Source of the DNA: Eledone cirrhosa
Taxonomy: Eukaryota; Mollusca; Cephalopoda; Octopoda; Eledonidae
NCBI GenBank assembly: GCA_964016885.1
Contig: OZ024759.1
Span: 2,920,285-2,984,284 of the forward strand
Direction of reading: 5' to 3'
DNA length: 64,000 nucleotides
How positions within the stretch are numbered: position 1 is the first letter of the stretch; every line of letters begins with the position of its first letter. The position numbers were made by a program, and so were the translations under genes. A model generated the notes under the pieces. The model did not search any database. It was given only the letters and a program-made list of their open reading frames with translations, and was not told the DNA's origin. This document shows positions 36,901 to 48,900 of this stretch, in pieces.

Positions 36901-37125
36901 TTTTCTGCTAATTCAAGTGAGAAACTGAAAGTAGTGTTTTCCACGAATTTGAGTGGAGAACCTGTGTACACTACAATAGTACTCGTTCATTTATACATTG
37001 CACCTTTGGCATTTTCTTTGCACCTTTTTCAGAAACCCCAAAATATTAATGGTAATGTAAATATTTATTTTTTTAAGGAACCCGGAGTTTGTTTTACGGA
37101 ACCCATGTAGGAGTCGTAGAGTAAG
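33959..37125 (-). mobile_element. hAT transposon (ZBED5-like), decayed
   Basis: The left end CAGTGGTCGCCAACC is a typical hAT terminal repeat and is followed by GCGGAACCC. The right end near 37125 (GTTTTACGGAACCC) keeps only traces. The transposase lies on the minus strand. 35990-37100 is AT-rich and shows no gene. Insertion splits PLE 3. The 8-bp target duplication is not clear because the right end is decayed. Confidence 0.75.
34111..35990 (-). pseudogene. hAT transposase, BED finger and catalytic domain, broken
   Basis: From the N-terminus on the minus strand: MCLLCSKVL with HLDTNHT (BED-type zinc finger, 35886 down), a segment on RTSFEISHLIGKNKKPF, then PLSANTVKRRIIDISSDI and CFGLQVDETTDINNKAQ, SITTDGAAAMTGKHSGL, NCISNHCMIHREVL, NDVRWLSFVDAMKRD and the closing FPSSYLCEKGFSQLVEI. 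This is the hAT dimerisation end. The DETTD and TDGAAAMTG sites are the catalytic Asp neighbourhoods. The chain is split over at least four frames and interrupted at about 34700. Confidence 0.88.
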
Positions 37126-37716
37126 AAATGTTAATAGTATTTCTATTAAAAATGTTACTATATTTATGTTTAGGGGGAAAATTCTTCGTAATAAGGGAGA
37201 GAAAGATCTTAGCTAATGGTGTGGCCACCTCCATATTATATGGTGGGTTATACTAACCCTGTAGTTAGTACTAACTGTAATTGTAGGAATCGGGTTGACT
37301 GCCCCCTATCCGGGAAATGCCTCTCTAGTAACATTGTCTACAAATGTAAGGTTGAAACACCCACGTCCCGTAGGGCCTACATAGGGTTAACCGCCAATAG
37401 ATTCAAGCAGCGTCTTTACATGCATACCCATTTTTTTCGTTACCCTTTAAAAAGGAATATGATGTCACTTTCAGCTTATATCTGGAGTCTAAAAGACAAC
37501 CAGACCCAATATAAGTTACACTGGGAGATCCTAGCTAGGGCTAGATCGTATAACGGAAATAAAAGACCATGTGACCTCTGTGCCGCTGAGGCCCTGGAAA
37601 TACTCTACGCCAAAGACCACATCTTTTACAAAAAATCTGAGGCAATTTTGGCTTGTAAACATAAATTGCACAAAACTTTCCTGTATTACAGCCCCACATT
37701 ATACCCTAACAGATAG
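37126..37716 (+). pseudogene. PLE 3, right part: GIY-YIG endonuclease
   Basis: 37216-37716 is one open frame with NCNCRNRVDCPLSGKCL, SSNIVYKCKV, RAYIGLTANRFKQRLYMH, LSAYIWSLKDN, LHWEILARARSYN and CDLCAAEALEILY. This is a complete-looking PLE GIY-YIG nuclease domain with its Cys linker. A preceding stretch (ISIKNVTIF, RGKILRNKGERK) looks like the end of the RT. In the same orientation as 33873-33957. It is the best preserved GIY-YIG piece in the window. Confidence 0.85.
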
Positions 37717-38793
37717 TACGATCTATACGCGGATATTTTACGTCTGGATGTGGTAGCTAAGTATATGTTATGTTTATACCATTACTTATTTGCATAGGTA
37801 TATATTACCCGTATGTTTTGTGCAGGTACGTATACTTTCTCGTACGTATATTTGATTGTATATGTTATGGCGTATATTTTATATATTCTGGTACATATGC
37901 TTTTGGTTATGTGTATACGTGAGTTTTGCGTCTGTGTGAGTATGCGGGTTCGTACGTATGTAGGGTGTGTGTATATGTGTACTTCGTGTTTTGGTTGACG
38001 TAGTCTCCGAACATATGTGTATTTACATGTAGGTATGTGTTTGCGCTTGTTATATACGTATTTTTTTATTTTTTTATATACGTTTATTTAATTATTTGTA
38101 TTCACGCACACATATATATATGTACGTGTATTTGTATGCCTATGGCGAGTGTTTTCGCGTATGCTTGTGTATGTACGTATATGGATGCGTGTATGTATTT
38201 ATTTAATTTCAATTACCTCTGTATTTTATTTACTTTATTCTTAACTCTGAAGCCGAGAATCATTCGGTTTCCTAGTTAGAATTTTAGTCTACGACTTCAG
38301 TTATACCATTTACGTGGTTTTGTCTTTGCGTGCAATTGTTCTCCACGCTCCACATATGACGTATTATCTTCGTTAATTCTGTTCATTGCCAGAGAACGTC
38401 ACTATGAACCACCCAAGAGAACATTAGTCTACGACTTCTTTTATACCATAAACGTGGTTTTGTCTTTGCGTGTAATTGTTTTTCACCGCTCCAAATAATG
38501 ACATATTATATTCGTTTTTTCCCGTTCTTTGCCAGGGAACATTTCCACGAACCAAAGTATCGTCTTGCTGTCTTCCTCCGGTTACAACGTTTTTTGAAAT
38601 ATTCACTTCTGCGTTCACTGATTGACTTTGTTAGTTTCAGAAGATCCCGTTAAGGGTGAAAGCAGTGATTCTTTGCTAAAAACTTTAATCTGTTTTTTAA
38701 AAATAAATATTTGCTCTACGGTTCTTATATATTTGATATATATTTATCCTTATCGAGCCCTCTTTGGATTTTACTCTTCAAATGTATTATTAT

Positions 38794-38833
<40 letters not shown>

Positions 38834-38879
38834 TGTATATATATCGTTTCTGAATTTGTTTAGCAAGATTCTTTATTTG
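37717..38879. other. GT/TA-rich PLE tail with a 140-bp direct repeat
   Basis: 37717-38260 is a low-complexity TATGTGTATA type. A diverged direct repeat starts at 38287 and 38428, with shared words TAGTCTACGACTTC, ACGTGGTTTTGTCTTTGCG and TTGCCAGnGAAC. 38637-38690 (CAGAAGATCCCGTTAAGGG) is repeated in inverse at 43263-43303. 38797-38832 is TA repeat. Confidence 0.65.
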
Positions 38880-40560
38880 AAAACGTATGTTGAAACCGAT
38901 ATTGTTATACTTTGGGAGGGTCATGTTGCCAATAAGAAACACACGCATCAGTTGCTTTCACTCCAATTTATTATAGATTTATAAATTTACGGTTGGTTGG
39001 TTGGTTCCACAACCGGATTGTCATTCATGTATTGTCAAAGATCTTTCGTCACACATTTTGTGACCTCTTCAGTGACTGGGGATTCTTTACTTTGTTTTGT
39101 GCCTCCTTTGTTCTGTCCTACGCCATCTTGTTTTTGTGTGTTTTGTGCTTGTTTTGCGCATGTTACATCCGTGTGTGTTTATATTCGTTTATTTACATGT
39201 TACTAGTTAGTTGTTTGTTCTATGTGTGTGTGTGTTTTCATTTTGTCCTTAATTATAAGTTGTGATGTTACTATTCCATTCATGTTTTCTATTTAATTTT
39301 GGTTGCAGTTCATTTATGTTTATTGCCTCTGTGATTTGTCTAAACATTGCGTCTTTTCTGTGTATAGATTCTATTTTTATTTCTGTGTTTTCTAATTTGC
39401 CCTTATGTTCTATTTTAGCATGTTGGTAGAATAATGATGAGTCTTTTCTATCTTGGAGTTCTCGCCAGTGTTCATTTAATTGTTCTCCTATGCTACGAGC
39501 TGTCTCACCTATGTACATTATATTCTTATTTTTACATTGTCCCTCAGTACATCTTATGCTATATACTACGTTTCTAGTTTTACAGTCAATGTGGGGGCTT
39601 AGCTTACAGATTATGCATTTCCTATCTATACAGGGAGGTCTTTGAAAAGGGTATGTATTACTAATTAGTGTTTTTATGGAGGTACCTGGTCTTTCCACTA
39701 TCTTAATATTTAGTTTAAGTTTATCTAGGGCCCTTCTAAATGTGTAAGCTAGTTCACCTTTAGGGGTTGTATTGATGAACATTACACTCTGGTATTTATT
39801 GCTATCATACCATGAGTTTATTTTATTAACCTTATTCCTAGTTCTTTCTATTCTATTCCAAACTTTGCTCCTATACAAGGGGCAGGTCCCATTTGTATCA
39901 TTATTTGCCATTTTTTCCCATTTGGTTCTGGCTCCTCTATATACTCTGATTTTGTCTCTCTGATTGTAACCAGAGAACTGCATACGGTGGATGAAGTGCT
40001 GTATGTGTCTCTCTAATTATTTGGGGTTGCACATGCGGGACACGTTTCTCATCACCCGTACTTAATCCGCAATCAGTATGTTGATTTTTGTGTGATCCGA
40101 AACAGCTGGGTTTCGGTGGATCAGGTATTTGGAAGACATGGGTTTGACATAATGGGAATGGAGGATATGTTTTTTGTTATTAATGGTTTCTAACCTGAGC
40201 TCTGTGTCTAGTACAGGTAATCGATGGTTGGGGTGTTTGCTTGGGTAGTCTATAGTAACTTTGATACTCTGGTGGATGGAGTTAGCTATTTGCCGGATGC
40301 TTTCTATGGTGTTTTTCTTCAATTCATAACTGTTCTCAAGTGGAGGTGTTTTTACTACGATGTTTATATCATCAACGTAGCGGGAGTACATAATCAGGGT
40401 TAAGAGATTGTTGTCTTCTAATTGCTCTTTAAGTTTTTTGTCCCACCATACCATAAATAGGTTAGCTATGTCACCTGCAATGCTAACGCCAATGGCTGCT
40501 CCTTCCATTTGGGCATATGTTTTCCCATTAAATGCTACGAGCTGTCTCACCTATGTTCTC
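38880..40560 (-). pseudogene. PLE 4: reverse transcriptase and GIY-YIG, minus strand
   Basis: The upstream frame (40550-40062) reads YAQMEGAAIGVSIAGDI (RT motif B region), MYSRYVDDINIVV (YVDD, catalytic Asp pair), HRLPVLDTELRLET and ends KINILIAD with a stop. The next frame (39983-39249) reads YNQRDKIRVYRGARTKWE, PPCIDRKCIICK, VVYSIRC, IMYIGETARSIGEQLNEHW and the C-terminus. It is a close relative of PLE 1. Its 3' UTR ends at the CCTCCCAAAGTATAAC tail (inverse) near 38905. The 5' end is joined to unrelated sequence at about 40550. Confidence 0.9.
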
Positions 40561-40599
40561 TCTCACCCTGTTCTGTTGTCTAAGGAAAACAATAATATC

Positions 40600-42370
40600 T
40601 CGACAACTACACTTCATAAAACAATGTGCCTCGTCCCGAGTTCACACCAACACCATCAACACCGATGTAAGAAGATTACAACTTACCAAAAAAAACAAGC
40701 AGATAAGCTAAAACATAAAAAAGATTTACAGAGAATTTAGTCATCAAGAAAAACATAGGCGTAAAATAATACAAGAAATAACTAAGATCACCACACCAAG
40801 AGAAAAATTAGAATACATAAACATTATACATAAAGAAGAAAAATACATCATCCAAGAATGATTCATTTCTACAATTCGTTATAGACGCATATATTCCCCT
40901 ATATCACCCATACTCCTAAACAAAGACTTGATATTTACCAAAAATAGATCAGACTTAACTATTGATGACATCAATATTATCACGCACACTAGACAAACAC
41001 TACTTGAATTTCAGAAGGAGGACCAGAAATACATGTAATAATCTCTTCGACATAACTATGGGCTCTAGTGATTCTGCCCAAATTACCGATCTTGTGGGCC
41101 TCTTTCTTCTATTTAACATTAATTCATCTTTTCCCCACCTTAAAGGTGGTTTATATCGTGACGACTGTCTTCTTCTATCCACTAATCTTAGCCTATCAGA
41201 AATTGAAAGAAATAAAAAACTTATTAGAACTTTCCTCAAAGACTATTATAATCTCACTATTACATTTGAAAACACCAGTAAAATAGTCAATTTCCTAGAT
41301 ATAACTATGGACATATCTACGGGTATCTACCAACCTTACCATAAACCTAACCAAAACTTGCATTACATACACTCACAATCAAATCACCCTAGATCTATCC
41401 TTAAAAACCTAGCATATAATATCTCACTCAGAATTTCTAACCTTTCATCAAATCAAGATGTATTCGATAAAAACGCGCCCTTTTATAATGAAGCTTTAGC
41501 TAGAAGCGACCACAAGAACAAATTGCGCCAATAATATTTCAAACATACAACCTCATACTACCAACAAACACCAAATGAAATACCCACACCTAAACGCCAC
41601 TCATACTACACCTAAAAACACCAACCCAAAACTTAATTTCTCTACCTCTCCTCACATAAAAAATAATGCCTTTCAAAAAACCATTCACCCTAATACTCTA
41701 ACATATGTCAACAACATAAATAACAAAATTCCTAGTAATCAGACTAAAACACCTAAATCAAGTAATCTAATTAAACCTATATATAATAAAACCACTAATA
41801 CTAACTCTCTCAGTAAACCTCCCGATACATCATATAAATATAAGAAACAATGTCGAAACCGTAATAGACGTGTTACTTGGTATAATAATCCATTTAATCT
41901 ACAGATTAAAGACCATGTCCCTAAAAAATTATTTGCTATCATAGAGAAAAACTTCCCACCAAACCATAAATACCATCAAATTTTAAATAGATTTACTGTC
42001 AAATTTTCCTACTCCACTACCAAGAATATACAACAGAATATAAGCGCTTACAACCCATATAAGTGTAAAAAAAAACAAATACACCACCAACACATCAAAC
42101 CAACCATAATAATACTAAAATAAACCAAAACAAACCACTTCCACACCAATTTTGACTAATAATCTCCAACACAAACAGAACTCTACTAGCTCCACATCCC
42201 CTAAACTATCACCCACCAATAACCTATCTAACAATACTAATATAATTACAACCTATTCTAAACTATACATTAATGAAAATAGTAACACTAATACCACTAT
42301 AGATAATACAAACAACTCTCCTGATACGATATTTACGAATGGTTGTAACTGTAGAATCAAAAGAAATTGC
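40600..42370 (+). pseudogene. PLE 5: reverse transcriptase to Cys linker
   Basis: Frames from about 40600 lead into 40962-41534, which has MGSSDSAQITDLVGLFLL (RT motif B, MGSSDSAQ), GLYRDDCLLLS (motif C, YRDD) and ITMDISTGIYQPYHKP. 41575-42123 continues with NRNRRVTWYNNPF, NFPPNHKYHQILNRFTVKF and YSTTKNIQQNIS. 42152-42370 ends in NGCNCRIKRNCSLH. The nuclease itself is missing because low-complexity CA repeat follows. Asn/Lys/Thr-rich linkers separate the blocks. Same family as PLE 6 and PLE 7. Confidence 0.88.
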
Positions 42371-42374
42371 TCAT

Positions 42375-43145
42375 TACACGCATACAAAGTACACGCATAC
42401 AAAGACACATATCGGCGTTCGGGCATATCTGCACATATATACACAAACACTCTCATACACATACATAGGTACACACACGCACACACACGCATAGCCTTAT
42501 GGATAGGCATCAAGGACAGACACACTTCCAAAGACATAACCACACATACACACACATACACACACCTGTACATATGTCTACACACAAGTACATGTACCCG
42601 CTTATAAACACATAGACAAACCCAGTCTTATGTGGGTATACATACGCACCCCCACTGACAGATACACACACCATATATATATATATGTGTGTGTACATAG
42701 ACACACACACATGCAGACACACATGCATACACATATACATATATGTGTATACGCACATATATATACACACATACATGTATATACACACATACACATACAT
42801 ACTTATACTCACATATGTCTATATGTGTACACATACACACACACACAAATATACACATATACACACACATACGCACACACATATACCTACGCATATCCTT
42901 ATATACATATATATATATATATACACACATACATACAGTATACACATAGACATAAATACATACACACACACATACACACATATATATATAAAACTCTACA
43001 TGCATACACATACCCACACATATATATATACACACATATATATACACACATATATATGTATATATACATATACGCACACGGACACCCACATGCACATATG
43101 CATATGTGCTTACACACACATGCTTACACATATACATATATAAAC
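42375..43145. repeat. CA/TA-rich low-complexity tract
   Basis: 770 bp of ACACAC, CATACA and TATATA words replace the end of PLE 5. Long frames of Tyr/Thr/His/Ile or Cys/Val/Met arise on both strands and are not genes. Confidence 0.95.
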
Positions 43146-43197
43146 AAAACCGTAAAATAAATATACAATATACAATAAAATAACAATATAGTATACA

Positions 43198-43242
<45 letters not shown>

Positions 43243-43440
43243 TAAAATAACAGATTAAGTTTAAGCAAAGAATCGCTGCTTTCACCCTTAACGGGATCTT
43301 CTGCACACATATATATATATGTACGTATGGATTCACCGAACATTTATTATAATGCTCGGTGTGTGGAAACAAACATCCCGAATTAAGCCGTACAGTGTCT
43401 AGCTACCATCGTTGCTCATTTGTTCAACACTGACAAAGGA

Positions 43441-43483
43441 ACGCTGTACTAGTTTCAAGCTTATTAGCTATCGTCAGCAACGT
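43441..43483 (-). ncRNA. Hammerhead ribozyme motif, family B
   Basis: Minus strand: ACGTTG (stem I), CTGACGA, TAGCT/AGCTT stem II with AATA loop, GAAA, CTAG as a self-complementary stem III, UA, CAGCGT (stem I). The first stem II pair is U-U. Partner of 43744-43786. Confidence 0.72.
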
Positions 43484-43743
43484 ATACTTTCCTGCCAGAT
43501 GATTGAACGTCTGAAAGTATATACTTTCCTTATGCATATTAACGGCTGAGCAGCCCAATTTGCATATCGAGTGAGTTAATCGGCCGGGGTACCGAAAACG
43601 ATAAACGGAAAAAAATGAAACGTTTATCTTTTCGGTACCCCGGCCGATTAACTCACTCGATATGCAAATTGGGCTGCTCAGCCGTTAATATGCATAAGGA
43701 AAGTATATACTTTCAGACGTTCAATCATCTGGCAGGAAGATAT

Positions 43744-43786
43744 ACGTTGCTGACGATAGCTAATAAGCTTGAAACTAGTACAGCGT
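43744..43786 (+). ncRNA. Hammerhead ribozyme motif, family B
   Basis: ACGTTG (43744-43749), CTGACGA (43750-43756), stem II (43757-43770), GAAA (43771-43774), CTAG (43775-43778), UA (43779-43780), CAGCGT (43781-43786). Stem I has six pairs including one G-U. Predicted cleavage follows 43780. Confidence 0.74.
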
Positions 43787-43927
43787 TGCTTTGTCAGTGT
43801 TGAACAAATGAGCAACGATGGTTGCTAGACACTGTACGGCTTAATTCGGGATGTTTGTTTACAAACACACCGAGCATTATAATAAATGTTCGATGAATCC
43901 ATACGTAGATATATATATATGTGTGCA

Positions 43928-44040
43928 TGTATCTATCTATATAGATACCCGTGTATATTTATCTGATGGACACACGTGTATAACTTGCTGAGTAAGTTCT
44001 GTTTAAATTTCTATAGAAATTCTTGTCTGTTAACTTTAAT
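43928..44040. other. Sequence between the palindrome and LINE copy B
   Basis: TATCTATATAGATACC repeats and a stretch that may be the start of the LINE 5' UTR. The exact LINE border is not visible. Confidence 0.4.
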
Positions 44041-44174
44041 TTTTGTACCATTTTGTAGAGGGACTGCCAGGTCAAACTTTGATCTGGTCAGTCTCTCAAA
44101 ATATTCTACGCCTTTAGGCGAAATAGTTAAACAAAAAAAAGTTTTTTCTTGTTGAAAAGTTAATATTTTTTAAA

Positions 44175-45860
44175 ATGGCTGAAGCTTCTTCACCAAAATT
44201 CGAAGGAGGAAAGGGGAAGATAAACTTACAGCTTCCCCTGCCACTGTCACAGTAGCAGAGGTCAAGAAGAAAGGTCAGCCAGAGGAAGAATTTTCTCCAC
44301 CTGTTAACCGACAACTTGACGTTGCCATGGCAACAACCCAAAGAACCAACGGCACCAGCAACAGCAACAACAACAATGCGACGGACGAAAACAACACCAA
44401 TAACAATAACAACAACAACAAGACCAATAACCGTGACAACAACAACAATGATAACAACAACACCACCAACGACAGCAACAACACAAACCAAAAAAATTCT
44501 CCTTCGCCGAGACGACAAGGAAAACCCTCGACTATCTGCCAGCAGATATAACCAAAGCGAAGGAGCTACTGGCAGATGCCAAAAAATATATAATGTACGG
44601 GGAAAATGGTTCATTCACAATCCATTCCCCCCCCCCGGAACTAAAAAGCCAGAGACTCCTAAACACTGTCATGTTTAGGACAATCTCGAATAAAAGTAAA
44701 ACACCAGCTCAACCATCACAGAGTGAGATAGAGCTGGTTTTGAAAGACGTCATGAAGGACATCACCTTCACTCAGAAGGATAGACTCTACGGGAGTCTAT
44801 CCATTCTCATGAAGGACAGGGACACAGCAGTGAAACTGTCCATCAAACCAATCACATCCACCGCATACACCTTCTACCCTACGTACATGGGTAGAAGAAC
44901 ACAAAAAATAAAAATCCACACCATCCTGTCGATTATGGACATATGGTGGGTTTTGACAGGTTTCCTGGACCTGGAGGATGACATGCTGGTGTCCATGGGA
45001 AAAGCATCGGGTGACGCGTTCAGTGGAACGAGCCTCGAACTTGTAGTTCAAATGAGGCTCGAAAGGATCGCCCAGATCCCTGAACGCGTCATACTGGATG
45101 ATCTAACCTTCATCAACATTACCGTTGAGGGTAGGCTGCCCTCTGCAGAACCAGAGGTCACCTGAGGGCTGTCTGTCCCCAACTTAATAAGAAAACCCCA
45201 ATCCTGCCTACACCACCAACAACTGCACAACCAACACAATCACCACAACTACCACTACAAAAACAACCACCACAGCTCAAACCAAAACAAAACAATGTCC
45301 AACCCATCCCCTCCACTCAAAAAACAAAAACAATTTCCAAAACACCCGCACCACAAACACAACCCGAAAATATACCCCTCCCCTCCAACGCGGAAGATGA
45401 GCCTAGTTCGTCGTCAGACGAGGAGGAGCACTTCCACACAATCAAAAGAAAAAAAAGAAAACACACCTCAGACACACAAATGAAAACAACCCCTCCCCAA
45501 AACATAACACTGACACCAACACAAAAGAGCTCACAACAACAGCAAACAAAAAACACCACACAAAAACAAAAACATGCATACACATACATAAACACAAGAA
45601 ACAAAAAACTGTTAAACATTGTTTACAACAACAATCTAATAAAAACACAAGGGCCTAACTTCACCCAGGCAGGGGATTTCCCCCACCTCAAAATGATTAA
45701 GGCCCCACAGGACACCTATAAAACTTTAAAAAACAATTTTAAAGAGGACGTGGGTCCCCCCTGCGTCTGGCCCATTAACCGCGTCCTCCTAAAAAAACTA
45801 CCACACCTCCTCCCCAAACACCCACACAACTCCAAACTCCCCAACCACACAACACACTGA
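44175..45860 (+). pseudogene. LINE copy B ORF1, broken
   Basis: It starts MAEASSPKFEGGKGK at 44175. An Asn/Thr-rich linker follows in shifted frames. 44593-45165 matches the folded part of copy A (FRTISNKSKTPAQPSQSE, YPTYMGRRTQKIKI, WVLTGFLDLED). The zinc knuckle is damaged: the first Cys pair is deleted, leaving CRTRGHLRAVCPQL in another frame. Later pieces are DEEEHFHTIKRKKRKH and the conserved C-terminal block FPHLKMIKAPQDTY, NRVLLKKLP. Confidence 0.82.
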
Positions 45861-45981
45861 TGCCCCTACACTTCCACAAACCACCACCCCACCCAACAAC
45901 CCATTCCCCACCCTAATGGAAATTGTGCAGCCCGATACCCTGGACGCAGAGAGGTAAGTGCCTTTTCTCTTCACCACCAAC

Positions 45982-48900
45982 ATGGCTATGCTAAGAGTAG
46001 GCTGTTTAAATGCGCGTGGCCTGGGCTCAACTTGGAAGCAAGCAATGCTTCTAAATGACCTCAGGTCACAACGTATAGATGTGATGGTTATTTGCGAGGC
46101 CCGGATCAGCAACGTGCGACAGCTGGCCCCCACCTTTGATGACTTTGAGATGCACGCATCTCTCTGTCAGCCCGGAGGTGGGGGTGGAGTTGTCGTTCTG
46201 CTGCAAAAACATCTGGGTCTCGCAACACAGATGGTACATTTGGACCCGGAGGGTCGACTAGTGGTTCTGGACCTTGGCAGTGGTAAAGGCGGGGCGTTTA
46301 GGTTGGTAGCCGTCTACGGCCCTTTCGGGTCAATGCGGCCGGACTTCTTCCATCGTCTGGAGACTTTTCTAGGGACGTCCCGCTTCTTGCTGGGGGACTG
46401 GAATGGTATCCTAGATGCACGATGGGACTACGTAGGGGCCTGTCCCGATAGAGAGGGGTGTAATAGCCTCAAAGGGTTAATCGGTTGATTTGACCTGGCC
46501 GATAGATATCGACTAGATTTTCCGACTGCGCCAACCTGGACTTGGGCAAATCGTAGCGGATCATCTAGGTCGTACCTAGATAGGTTCTTAGTTAGAATTA
46601 AGGATAAGGACTTTTTAAGTTGTCCAAAAATGCGCATGGTTGGCTATTCAGACCACAAGTTAGTGACCTGCATGATCAACCTTGACAGAACTCATAGACA
46701 GGGACCCGGTTACTGGAAGCTCAACTTGTCCTTGCCGGCAGGTAAGGCTTACAGGGACCGGATTAGCACTTTAGTTAAGGAGCGGTTGACGGGCGCCATC
46801 GTCAACAGCAGGTGGTGGGATCTCTCAAAAGAGAGATTAGAGTAGTCTCTATAGAATTTAGTAAGGAGTTAGCCTCAAATAGAAATAGGAAGGAAAGGGA
46901 GTTGGTAGATAGTGTAGAAGAGGCAATTAGAAGCGGCGACGTGGCCAGAGTGCTAGCGTCGAGAACGGCCCTGGGCCAGTTCTTCGACGCGAAACACAAA
47001 GGCTGCATCGTCCGAAGCAAAATACGTGCTCTGGGAAACGAGGGGACCAAAGCTGTTAGCTGGGCCCGCGTGACAGAAGCCAAAAGAGGGAGCAGATCCA
47101 CTATCCGGTCTTTGCGAGACCAGGATGGACGGGTGATCCTTGAACCTAAGCAGATGTGCGAGGCTTTTCAAAAGCACTTTGCCGGATTGTTCGGAAGGGG
47201 CGGGGGGCCGGTTGGGGATGTGGACTTCGGTCCATACCTCGACGGCCTGCCGCGTCTCTCGGACAGGGAGGGGAAGTCCTGCGAGGAGCCGATTTCAGCC
47301 GCTGAGATAGAGGACGTGCTTAGCCAATGCGGCAAACGCAAATTCCCGGGTCTCGATGGTTTTCCATACGAACTATATCTAGCTATGCCGGACTTGTTCC
47401 CCGATCTCCTCGAGGCGGTCTACTGCAACTGGCAACAGAACGGGAGAATTCCCTGTGCTGTGACCAAGGGCGTAGTCACGCTAGTGAGGAAGGACGAGAA
47501 CAAGGGGGACGATATAAATAATTTCAGGCCCATAACTCTGCTAAATACAGAGTTACAGGTGCTAGCAAAGAGGTTGGCGCTTGTCGTGGGCAACCTGGTG
47601 GGAGATGCGCAGACATGTGCTATCCCGTCCAGGTCCATCCACGACAACCTCCACCTCATGCGATACATCATAGAGAGGGTTGGGAACGAACCCGGCTTTG
47701 GTGGGGCCCTGATCAACTTGAATCAATCTAAGGCATTCGATAGGGTCGACCATGGTTACCTGGATGTGGTGCTAGCGGCGGCAGGCTTCGGACCCGTTTT
47801 CAGGGGCTGGATCAATGCCATGCACAGCAGCCGCATCTGCTCTATGGTCAAGGTGAACGGCTACCTCTCGGAGCCGTTCGAAATCGCGCGGTCCATCCGA
47901 CAGGGGTGCCCTCTCTCCTCCCTTCTGTATGTAATGACTCTAGAGCCACTGCTGCGGAAGTTGGAGTTGTTACAGGGCATCCCGTTGGAACCGGGATTGC
48001 GGAAAGCGGTGTCAGCCTACGCCGATGACGTAACAGTAATGGTGTCGACGGCCTCGGAAATCGGGGCGATCGGCACCTTACTGGAGGAGTACGAAAGGTT
48101 TACAGGGGCTAAGCTGAACCGGGACAAGTCGATCGGTCTGCAACTCGGCACGTGGAGGGGCAGATCGATGCCCTCCGATGGCGTCGTCGGGCGCTGGACG
48201 GAGGGCCCGGTGAAGTTGCTCGGGGTCTGGTTCGGACCAGACCTCCAGATGGAGAAGAACTGGGGTGAGGTAACGAACAGGGTGTTTGCACTGACCTAGA
48301 AGTGGGCCGAGTGCAAACTGTCCCTGAAAGGTCGGGCGGAGGTGGCGAACACTTATATAGCGTCCGTCATCTACTACCGCCTGACCGTGGTGCCTTGCCC
48401 AAGGGAAACGCTCGCCAAAATGGAGCGCGCACTCTTCCAATTCCTTTGGAAGAAGCGGGCTCCTATGGTGAGGAGATCCATCTGCTGTCAACACCCTTCG
48501 AAAGGAGGGCTGGGGATGCCGTGGCTAATGATACGTAAACACGCATTAAGGCTACGGCACCTTCAGGTATTCCTCTCCGGTCAACCGGTGTGGGCCCCGT
48601 TTGTGAGGCGAGCCTTTCCCAGACTCGTCTCACTCACCGAGCTGCAATCCTGGGTCAAGCAAAGACCGAGAAAACTGGGCGCCTGGCACACCGAGTGTGC
48701 CCAGGCGCTCACGGCTCTCTGGCAGGCGGACCCGGCTGTCAGTGGAGAATCCACCTCGTCATTCTATAGAGGGCTGGTGGTTAGCAGGTTCGACGACGCC
48801 CTCGGAGAAGCCCTAGGCATGGAGGAAGACGAACTGGCCAACCTGTTCGGTAGGACATTCAGCCCGGGACCCATGGATAACTTCCAGAGGTCCCTGGCCT

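Larger units (their letters stand above)
43303..43927. repeat. 625-bp near-perfect palindrome with paired hammerheads
   Basis: The left arm begins GCACACATATATATATATG and the right arm ends with its inverse. Arms of about 300 bp match throughout, for example GGCTGAGCAGCCCAATTTGC with its inverse and CGGCCGGGGTACCGAAAA with its inverse. The centre is AAACGGAAAAAAATGAAACG near 43605-43620. There is no coding content. Each arm has one hammerhead motif. It resembles the PLE palindromes but its sequence family is different. Confidence 0.93.

Noticed and set aside
38925..38990. CTGATGC word near GAAAG on the minus strand as another hammerhead
   Set aside because: The core needs CTGANGA. Here the G8-A9 positions read C-G, and GAAA lies on the wrong side.
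45798..46133. Minus-strand frames across the two Tx1-like LINEs
   Set aside because: They mirror the plus-strand ORF2, whose motifs are clear. They show no domain of their own.
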